This document shows positions 26,349 to 33,190 of a DNA stretch of 64,000 bases, piece after piece. This DNA is from Hymenobacter gummosus (lineage in GTDB: Bacteria > Bacteroidota > Bacteroidia > Cytophagales > Hymenobacteraceae): the NCBI RefSeq assembly GCF_003970915.1, contig NZ_RXOF01000004.1, positions 62,001 to 126,000 of the forward strand, given 5' to 3'. A model generated the notes under the pieces. The model was not told the DNA's origin and did not search any database. It saw nothing but the letters and a program-made list of their open reading frames with translations. The position numbers and the translations under genes are program-made. Each line of letters begins with the position of its first letter. Positions within the stretch are counted from its first letter, which is position 1.

Positions 26349-26879
26349 TCAAAACCTGAGGTCGAAGCGCCCGTCGGTGGCCTGAACGTCGGGGCAGCCG
26401 GCGCGGCGCAGCGTGAAGGCGAAGCGGCCTGATACGACGCGCTGCACTCGGTCCAGGCGCGTGATGTCCACCACCCCGACCTGGGTGCTGGTCAGCGTGT
26501 CATAGAAGGCACACTGCATGTCCCGGCTGCGCCATTCCACGTACCGGGGCTGCCCGCCAAGTATTGGGTAGCGACCGGTGCTGCCGATGCCACGCAGCCG
26601 GAAATACACGGTTTGGTCAAAGGCTGGCCGGTAGTTGCTGGCTCTTATGGTCAGCTCCTCCCGGCCGAACGCGCCGTAGTACTGGGCCGTGAGCGTGGGG
26701 CTGAAGGCAGGCGGGCTGGCGGTCCACACCTGCCCGTTGAGCAGGCAGCCGAAGGTGTTTTTACCTTCTTGCGTGGCCGGGGGCAGTTTCTCCTCTTCGG
26801 TCTTGGGCTGCGGGTCGTCCTTGCACCTGGAGCATTGAGTGAGCAGCGGCACAGAGGCGTAAAGCAGGAAGCGGTGCAT
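26349..26879 (-). CDS. Small surface lipoprotein, paralogue B
   Basis: 176 residues. Signal HRFLLYASVPLLTQC followed by SRCKDDPQPK, again with the K-D-D surface-export pattern. It begins NTFGCLLNGQVWTAS and its last 35 residues are almost identical to paralogue A (FAFTLRRAGCPDVQATDGRF). The leader upstream of its ATG is also closely similar to that of A, so A and B come from a recent duplication of about 650-800 bp. The middle (YPILGGQPRYVEWRSRDMQC) differs, as if under diversification. Function unknown. Confidence 0.78.
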   Translation of the reverse strand: MHRFLLYASVPLLTQCSRCKDDPQPKTEEEKLPPATQEGKNTFGCLLNGQVWTASPPAFSPTLTAQYYGAFGREELTIRASNYRPAFDQTVYFRLRGIGSTGRYPILGGQPRYVEWRSRDMQCAFYDTLTSTQVGVVDITRLDRVQRVVSGRFAFTLRRAGCPDVQATDGRFDLRF

Positions 26880-26909
26880 AGCGAATCAGGGTTGGGGAAA
26901 AACACGAAT

Positions 26910-26958
26910 GCCAGCGGCCGGCGCCCTCCGGGTGGGAGGGTCATGCGGGCAAGCTGGC
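26910..26958 (-). promoter_or_regulatory. Conserved leader hairpin before paralogue B
   Basis: Counterpart of the hairpin at 26115-26163: GCCAGC/GCTGGC base pairing with CCCTCC/GGAGGG inside and a T-rich tract on the minus strand toward the ATG. The loop differs while the stem is kept. Confidence 0.45.
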
Positions 26959-27038
26959 AACAGGGGTGTGGTAAGAAGCGGGGAGCGGTGCGCCAAGATA
27001 AGCAGCCGCGCCGGCCGGGCAAGTAAGGAGCGGAATAA

Positions 27039-27137
27039 TTATAGCTGGCGCAGCGAGTCGGGCGGGGTGCTGGCGCGGGCAGGACGCAGCAGGACCAGCA
27101 GGCTCAGCAACAAACCGAGCCGGTAGAGGTGGGGCAT
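27039..27137 (-). CDS. 32-aa signal-peptide-like microORF
   Basis: ATG at 27137, stop at 27039. The product starts MPHLYRLGLLLSLLVLLRPA and ends RASTPPDSLRQL, a textbook signal peptide with an A-R-A-type cleavage site and a ten-residue tail. It lies 37 bp after the end of paralogue C. A shorter ORF of the same type lies after paralogue B, which suggests co-duplication. Confidence 0.4.
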   Translation of the reverse strand: MPHLYRLGLLLSLLVLLRPARASTPPDSLRQL

Positions 27138-27173
27138 TGCAAGAAGAAATAACAGGTGGAAGAAAAAGTGGGC

Positions 27174-27707
27174 TCAGAGTTTCTTGTCGAAGCGCCCTTC
27201 CGTGACGCGGACGGTGTCGCAGCCGGGTTTGGCCAGCACGAACTCGAACGTGCCCGCAACAATGCCCGCCTGCCGGTCCAGGCGCGTAAGGGTGAGTCGG
27301 CCCCGGCAATAGGTCGACGCATCCACTGCGTAATACTGGCAGCCCGTGCGCACATCCATCATGCCAGCGCCATGCCGCCCCTGCGTCCGTAGCCTGTAAG
27401 TGCCAGTGGCTTGAATGCTGTCGGAAAACAGCCCTAAAGTTTGATGGTCGTTGGTTGCGCTCCTGATCCGGGCGGCGGCAATACTCAGCGTGCCTTGTGC
27501 GCGAGTTGGATCATAATCTACCGTGTAGTTCGAAAACCCGTCGTTGCCCCGGGGCGTCCACACCTGCCCGTTGAGTAAGCAACCGAACGTATTCTCACCC
27601 TCCTGCGTGACCGGGGGCAGCTTGTCCTGCCCGGGTTTGGGGTCATCCTTGCACTTGGAGCACTGGGTAAGCAGCAACAGAGCGGCGTACAGATACGGGC
27701 GGTTCAT
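27174..27707 (-). CDS. Small surface lipoprotein, paralogue C
   Basis: 177 residues, the most divergent of the three paralogues. Signal NRPYLYAALLLLTQC followed by SKCKDDPKPG. It has NTFGCLLNGQVWTPRGND at the start of the mature part and FEFVLAKPGCDTVRVTEGRF at the end. The middle has a CQYYAVDAS segment where paralogue B has CAFYDTLTS. It lies at the head of the cluster with its own promoter (27774-27805). Function unknown; a surface location is inferred from the K-D-D export pattern. Confidence 0.78.
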   Translation of the reverse strand: MNRPYLYAALLLLTQCSKCKDDPKPGQDKLPPVTQEGENTFGCLLNGQVWTPRGNDGFSNYTVDYDPTRAQGTLSIAAARIRSATNDHQTLGLFSDSIQATGTYRLRTQGRHGAGMMDVRTGCQYYAVDASTYCRGRLTLTRLDRQAGIVAGTFEFVLAKPGCDTVRVTEGRFDKKL

Positions 27708-27773
27708 AAGTAGTCGAATTGAAGATTAGGGACGCACCGGCAGCGCGCACCGCTGGTCGTAAAGGATACCGGC

Positions 27774-27805
27774 CTAATATAAGCGTTGCCCCTGTCCGTC
27801 GCAAA
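27774..27805 (-). promoter_or_regulatory. Promoter for paralogue C
   Basis: Minus-strand TTTG (27805-27802), 20 nt, then TATATTAG (27781-27774), one mismatch from TAnnTTTG. Leader about 60 nt. Confidence 0.5.
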
Positions 27806-27942
27806 GCAACCCCACGCCGCCACCGCCCGAGTGACGACCAACCCACCCGCCGCAACCCTCCCCCGCCCCCGTTGGTCTATGGTTTCGCGGCGTTCATCCA
27901 TCCTTCACCGGCCGGGCGCCCCGGGCACCTTACCTTGCCACT

Positions 27943-28473
27943 ATGTTGCTCCCCGCTGCCTGGCTGACCATGCTGCTCACCACCCCTCCGACGCCCGCCG
28001 CGGCCCCGGCGGCTGATTTCTGGACCGCGGTGCCCGCGGCCGCGCAGCGCAAGCTGGGCCCGCCGCGCCTGCCGCCCACGCGCTACCGGGTGCTGAAGCT
28101 GGATTTGGCCCGGGCCCGGCGCTTTTTGAAGGCCGTGCCTGCCCAGGGCCCCGCCCCTACCCTCTTCGCCCTGCCCCTGCCCGACGGCACGAAGCGGCCT
28201 TTTCGGCTGGAGCGCACCCAGGTGATGCACCCCGACCTGGCCGCCCAGTTTCCGGACCTGCTCACCTTCATGGGCCGCGACGCCCAGGATGCGCTGGCCG
28301 ATGTGCGCCTGGAGCTGACGCCCACCGGCTTGCGCGCCCAGATTATTGGCTACGGCCGCACCCAGTTCGTGGAACCTTACCGCGCGGGCGACCCTTTGCA
28401 TTACATCTGTTTCGATAAGGCCGATTTGCCGCCCGGCAGCAAGCAGTGGCAGGAAGCCCCGCCCCAACGCTGA
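27943..28473 (+). CDS. Free-standing metalloprotease-prodomain-like protein
   Basis: 176 residues with a signal peptide (LLPAAWLTMLLTTPPTPAAA). The rest is homologous to residues about 45-175 of the metalloprotease encoded 112 bp downstream. Shared parts are RYRVLKL or RYRVVSI, the LPLPDGT motif, VMHPDLAAQFPDL or IMHPRLAAQFPMI, and a conserved ending around FVEPY or FMDPS and HYICFDKADL or HLVFYKRDI. No catalytic or sorting domain is present. By analogy with protease propeptides it could be a dedicated inhibitor or folding helper of the neighbouring enzyme; that is inference. It could equally be a truncated duplicate. Confidence 0.75.
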   Translation: MLLPAAWLTMLLTTPPTPAAAPAADFWTAVPAAAQRKLGPPRLPPTRYRVLKLDLARARRFLKAVPAQGPAPTLFALPLPDGTKRPFRLERTQVMHPDLAAQFPDLLTFMGRDAQDALADVRLELTPTGLRAQIIGYGRTQFVEPYRAGDPLHYICFDKADLPPGSKQWQEAPPQR

Positions 28474-28584
28474 GACGCGGCTAACATTCTGAGCACAAAG
28501 CCTTCTGGAGCCGGCGCAAAAACCGTAACTTGGGGCCTTCCAAAGCAGATTTTCCCTTCTTTCCATACACCCAACCACTTTTCA

Positions 28585-31500
28585 TTGCCTATGCGCACAC
28601 ATTCTACCCCGACCGGTGCCGCCCTGCGCGGCGCGCTGCTGGGTGGCTTGCTGGCCGCGGGCCTGACGACGCCCTTTGCCGCTTCGGCGCAACGCGTCCT
28701 CTGGGCTGATGCCAAAACCGAGCAACTGCCCGACGCCGCCCGCCGCACCACCCGCGCCCTTGACCGGTACCGGGTGGTGAGCATCCAGACGGCCAACCTG
28801 CGCGCCGCCCTGGCCTCGGCCCCGCTGATGAGCGCCGCCGGCGCCGGTGCCCGCACCTCGGCCACCGTCGTGTCGCTGCCCCTGCCCGACGGGACTTCCG
28901 GCCGCTTCCGCGTGATGGAAACCCAGATCATGCACCCGCGGCTGGCTGCGCAGTTTCCCATGATTAAGACCTACGCCGCCCAGGGCATCGACGACCCGGC
29001 GGCTACGGCCTACTTCGACGTGTCGCCGGCCGGGCTGCACGTGATGATTCTGTCGCCCAGCAACACCGTGTTTATGGACCCCTCCGCCGACGGGGTAAAC
29101 CACCTGGTGTTCTACAAGCGTGACATCAACCGCGCCTCCCTGGTGAAGGGCGTGTGCGGCGTGGAGTCGCCCAACGGGGCCGGGCAGCGCCTGGCGCCCA
29201 CCGCCAGCACCAACCTGGCCCACCGCCCCAACGGCGGGACCCTGCGCACCTACCGCCTGGCCATGGCCTGCACCGGTGAGTACGCCGCCACCAAGGGTGG
29301 TACCGTGACGGGCGCCATGTCGGGCATCACCACCTCCGTAACCCGCGTGAGCGGCGTGTACACCAGCGAAATGGCCGTGGCCTTCCAGCTGGTGCCGAAC
29401 AACGCCTCCCTGGTGTACCTGAACGGCTCGACCGACCCGTACACCAACAACGTGGGCTCGACGATGCTGGGCGAAAACCAGACTAACGTCGACAACATCA
29501 TCGGCGCGGCCAACTACGACATCGGCCACGTGTTCAGCACCGGCGGCGGCGGCATTGCCCGTCTGCGCTCGGTGTGCGTCGCCGGCAACAAAGCCTCGGG
29601 CGTAACCGGCCTGCCCAACCCCGTAGGCGACGCCTTCGACATCGACTTCGTGGCCCACGAAATCGGCCACCAGTTCGGCGGCAACCACACCTTCAACGGC
29701 AACTCGGCGGCCAACAGCAACTGCACGACCACGACGCGCTCCAGCACCTCGGCCTTCGAGCCGGGCTCGGGCTCGACCATCATGGCCTACGCCGGTATCT
29801 GCGGCACCGACGACTTGCAGGAAAACTCCGACCCGTACTTCCACACCCGGAGCTACGACGAGATTCTGACGCACATCACCGGCACCGGCAACTGCGCCAC
29901 CAACACCGCCACCAACAACACCCCGCCCACGGCGGAGGCCGGGGCGCGCTACGTGATTCCGCAGGGCACCCCGTTTGAGCTGACCGGCTCGGGCACCGAC
30001 GCCAACGGCGACGTGCTGACCTACTGCTGGGAGCAGTACAACCTCGGCCCGGGCGGCGCCCCTTCGGCAGCCACCAGCAACGCGCCCATCTTCCGCTCGT
30101 TCAGCCCCACCACCAACCCCACGCGCACCTTCCCGCGCCTGTCGGACCTGCTGAACAACACCACCACCATCGGGGAGATGCTGCCGACCTACAGCCGGCA
30201 GATGATCTTCCGCCTCACCGTGCGCGACAACCGCGCGGGCGGCGGCGGCGTGGAATACGACACCACTTCGGTACCGGTAGTAGGCACGGCTGGGCCGTTC
30301 GTGGTAACGGCCCCGAACACCAACGTGACCTGGCGCGGCACCGTGCCTCAGCAAGTAACCTGGGACGTGGCCAACACCACGGCGGCCCCCATCAACGCCG
30401 CCAACGTGGACATCCTGCTCTCGATTGACGGCGGGCTGACCTTCCCCTACACCCTGCTGGCCAACACCCCCAACGACGGCAGCGAAGCCGTGACGGTACC
30501 CGGCACCGTGCCTTCGTCCACGCGGGCCCGCATCAAGGTGAAGGCCTCGGGCAACATCTTCTTCGACCTCTCGAACACGAACTTCAACCTGGTGGTGCCC
30601 ACTGCGCCGGGCTTCTTCCTGGCCAGCCCCTGCGCCACCACGGCCCCGGCCATCTGCCCGGGCGCTACCACCACCTGCACCGTAAACGTGACGCCCCTGC
30701 TGGGCTTCACCGGCGCCGTGACGCTGACGGCCACGGGCCTGCCCACGGGCATGACGGCGGCCTTCTCGGCCAACCCGGTAAACACCGGCGGCTCGACCAA
30801 CCTGACGCTGACCACCGACCCGAACACCACGTCGGGTACCTACACCATCAACATCCAGGGCAACGGCGGCAACGTCTCGGAAAGCCAGGCCATTACGGTG
30901 ACGGTGCGCAACTCGGCCAACGTGCCGCCCACGCTGACGGCCCCGGCCGCTAACACCCTGCGCGCCCTGCCCCGGCCCACCTTCACCTGGTCGGCCATCC
31001 AGGCCGCCAGCTCCTACGATTTGCAGGTGTCGGTTGACCCGACCTTCCCGGCTGGCAACCTGATCATCAACCAGACGGGCCTGACCAACAACTCGTACAC
31101 GGCCACCACCGATTTGACGCAGAACCAGCGCTACTACTGGCGCGTGCGCGGCATTGCCGACTGCGGTACCGGCAACTGGTCGGCTAACGGTGTGTTCTTC
31201 GTGGGTCAGCAGCTGTGCATCCCGGTGCTGTTCAACGCCGTCGACGTACCGCAGAACATCCCGTCCACGGCTTCGGCCTCGGCTAGCTCGGTTATCACTG
31301 TGGCCGCCGGCACCAACCCCAATACCCAGCTGCTGCCCGGGGACGTTATTTCGGCCATCCGCGTGCGCAACGTGCGCATCACGCACCCCAACACCGGTGA
31401 GCTGATTCTGTCGCTGAACAGCCCCAACAACCGCCGCATCACGCTGGCTACGGTACCCTGCGGCGGCACGGCCAACCTGAACGCCAGCTTCTCGGACACG

Positions 31501-31965
31501 GCCCGCCTGGCCTCGACGGATTGCCCCATCAACCGCAACCGCTTCCACCGTCCGGTCAACAGCCTGGAAACCTACCGCAACGCCACGCCCTTTGGCAACT
31601 GGACCTTGGAAGTCCGGGACATCATCATCGGCAACGGCGGCGACCTTACCGGCTGGTCGCTGGAATTCTGCACCACCCGCGACGCGCTGCCCAAGCGCGA
31701 AGCCCAGCAGCTGCAGGGCGTGTCGGTATTCCCGAACCCGAGCACCGGCGAGTTCCAGCTGAACGTGGATAACGGCGTGCGCGGCACCCTGAGCGTGCAG
31801 GTAACCGACGCCGTGGGCCGCGTGGTCCTGACCAAGGAGCTCAACAAAGGCGCCGGCATGCTGCAGGACCGCCTCGACCTGAGCAAGCTCAGCCGCGGCA
31901 TGTACCAGCTGCACCTGTCGCTGCCCGGCGGCGGCACCAGCGTGGAGAAGCTGATGAAGCTGTAA
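28585..31965 (+). CDS. T9SS-sorted reprolysin-like metalloprotease
   Basis: 1126 residues. Signal peptide (LLAAGLTTPFAASA), prodomain-like region to about 180, then a zincin catalytic domain of the M12B/reprolysin-like type. The zinc site is HEIGHQFGGNH with His358, Glu359, His362 and His368, followed by a Met-turn-like SGSTIMAYAGIC. After it come Ig-like modules, a fibronectin type III module (about 775-870, LPRPTFTWSAIQAASSYDLQ), a proprotein-convertase P-domain (about 880-1035, ending GWSLEFC) and a type A T9SS sorting domain (VFPNPSTGEFQLN, then GMYQLHL). It is expected at the cell surface or secreted. A strong terminator follows. Confidence 0.9.
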   Translation: MPMRTHSTPTGAALRGALLGGLLAAGLTTPFAASAQRVLWADAKTEQLPDAARRTTRALDRYRVVSIQTANLRAALASAPLMSAAGAGARTSATVVSLPLPDGTSGRFRVMETQIMHPRLAAQFPMIKTYAAQGIDDPAATAYFDVSPAGLHVMILSPSNTVFMDPSADGVNHLVFYKRDINRASLVKGVCGVESPNGAGQRLAPTASTNLAHRPNGGTLRTYRLAMACTGEYAATKGGTVTGAMSGITTSVTRVSGVYTSEMAVAFQLVPNNASLVYLNGSTDPYTNNVGSTMLGENQTNVDNIIGAANYDIGHVFSTGGGGIARLRSVCVAGNKASGVTGLPNPVGDAFDIDFVAHEIGHQFGGNHTFNGNSAANSNCTTTTRSSTSAFEPGSGSTIMAYAGICGTDDLQENSDPYFHTRSYDEILTHITGTGNCATNTATNNTPPTAEAGARYVIPQGTPFELTGSGTDANGDVLTYCWEQYNLGPGGAPSAATSNAPIFRSFSPTTNPTRTFPRLSDLLNNTTTIGEMLPTYSRQMIFRLTVRDNRAGGGGVEYDTTSVPVVGTAGPFVVTAPNTNVTWRGTVPQQVTWDVANTTAAPINAANVDILLSIDGGLTFPYTLLANTPNDGSEAVTVPGTVPSSTRARIKVKASGNIFFDLSNTNFNLVVPTAPGFFLASPCATTAPAICPGATTTCTVNVTPLLGFTGAVTLTATGLPTGMTAAFSANPVNTGGSTNLTLTTDPNTTSGTYTINIQGNGGNVSESQAITVTVRNSANVPPTLTAPAANTLRALPRPTFTWSAIQAASSYDLQVSVDPTFPAGNLIINQTGLTNNSYTATTDLTQNQRYYWRVRGIADCGTGNWSANGVFFVGQQLCIPVLFNAVDVPQNIPSTASASASSVITVAAGTNPNTQLLPGDVISAIRVRNVRITHPNTGELILSLNSPNNRRITLATVPCGGTANLNASFSDTARLASTDCPINRNRFHRPVNSLETYRNATPFGNWTLEVRDIIIGNGGDLTGWSLEFCTTRDALPKREAQQLQGVSVFPNPSTGEFQLNVDNGVRGTLSVQVTDAVGRVVLTKELNKGAGMLQDRLDLSKLSRGMYQLHLSLPGGGTSVEKLMKL

Positions 31966-31986
31966 GCTGCCTCAGTCCTTATCTTT

Positions 31987-32030
31987 AAAACCGGCCGGCT
32001 TCACCACGAAGCCGGCCGGTTTTGTTTTTT
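31987..32030 (+). terminator. Intrinsic terminator after metalloprotease
   Basis: AACCGGCCGGCTTC, a five-base loop, GAAGCCGGCCGGTT and then TTGTTTTTT. A perfect stem with a T-run; it lies 20 bp after the stop and 8 bp before the next ATG. Confidence 0.9.
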
Positions 32031-32037
32031 ACCCCCG

Positions 32038-33104
32038 ATGCGTACTTACTACCTGATTTCCCTGCTACTCACCAGCCCGCTGCTGACGCACACCGCCCCG
32101 GGCCAGAGCCTGCGCCGCGCCTGGCGGGACCCCGTCGACAGCGTGACGGTGATGCCGCCCTACGCGCTAGACTCCACCGTGATGGGCTTGCTGGTTTACA
32201 ATGACTACCCGCACACCCCGGGCAAGACGGCCAAACCGGGCTACGTATTCGACTGGCCGTACCACAGCGTCGATGGGTCGCTGAATATGTATATCAGCCG
32301 CCGGCAGCTGTACCTGCGCACGGGCCACAACAACCCTAACCCCAACATGCTGCACTGGATGCAGGATATCACGCCGGCCCAGTTTCAGGCCATTGATGCG
32401 GTGCTGAAAAAGCCCCAACCGCCTTTCCAGGCCGTGCGCAACAGTGCTGACTTTGGCTATTTCCGCTATCTGGAGTTTGAGCCCAAAACGCCTTCCAACC
32501 CGACCCTGGAAACCGAGGAGCAATGGAAAGCCTTTAGCACGCAGGAAGAACAAGATTTGGCTGGACGCGTCATTCGCCTGCTGCAGCAGCTAAACCGGCA
32601 GCTCCCCGCCGCGGCCCAGCTGCGCGTACCCACCGAAAAGGAGCTGTTTGCCCGCGCCACCCACATTGCCGGGAGCGTCGACGAGCTGCTGAGCGGCGGC
32701 GGCATCGTGATGAGCCTGGGCAAAAGGATGCGCCGCTCAAGCGCAACTTTACCCTGCAGGGCGACGCGGCCTTCCGGCTGGGCCCGCAGCTGTACCGCCT
32801 CGACCGGGACTACGCCTACGCGGGCTACACCGAGCAAGCGGCCACGCGCGGCCTCACCGTGCAGTGGCAGCGCAAAGCCGGTGCTAGCCCCAAGCTGCCG
32901 GCGCAGCTCACGCTGCAGTGCCTCCGCGTCGACAAGCTGAACGTGACCGAGCCCGACGCCGGGCAGCCGTCCGCGCTGGACCAGCAGCTGTGGTATGCCT
33001 ACCTGCCCACCGACGCAGACGACTACGAGCTGCGGCTGGGCCTGGAAAGCGGCCGAACCCTGCGCATCAGCTGCGCCGAAGCCCGGCTGACGGCCACGCC
33101 GTAG
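32038..33104 (+). pseudogene. Secreted protein of unknown function, frameshifted
   Basis: Frame 1 runs from the ATG at 32038 with a signal peptide (YYLISLLLTSPLLTHTAPGQ) and reads sensibly to GGGIVMSLGK. At an A4 run (32722-32725) it turns into Arg/Ser-rich nonsense to 32940. Reading one base back gives KDAPLKRNFTLQGDAAFRLG and continues without interruption to a stop at 33104 (TLRISCAEARLTATP), total about 355 residues. So one A is probably missing. It can be a real mutation, a sequencing error in a homopolymer, or less likely a programmed -1 shift. No family recognised; the C-terminal third looks like a beta-rich domain. Confidence 0.75.
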
Positions 33105-33109
33105 CTTCA

Positions 33110-33152
33110 ATTGGTCCGGCCCACTGGTGACTCACCAGAGGGCCGGACCAAT
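33110..33152. terminator. Hairpin between convergent genes
   Basis: ATTGGTCCGGCCC and its complement GGGCCGGACCAAT frame a further CTGGTGA/CACCAG pairing, with nearly 20 paired bases. No strong T-run; a bidirectional terminator is plausible. Confidence 0.6.
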
Positions 33153-33190
33153 CGTTTAGGAAATCCGTGTAATTCGGAAAAACCCGTGAT

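Noticed and set aside
28582-31914. Minus-strand open frame of 1110 codons opposite the metalloprotease
   Set aside because: Low-complexity Gly/Arg/Val/His product; it runs over the whole length of a well-defined gene on the other strand.
32722-32728. Programmed -1 ribosomal frameshift
   Set aside because: The site (C AAA AGG) is not a classical X XXY YYZ heptamer and no strong downstream stem was seen; an indel is simpler. Kept as a minor option.
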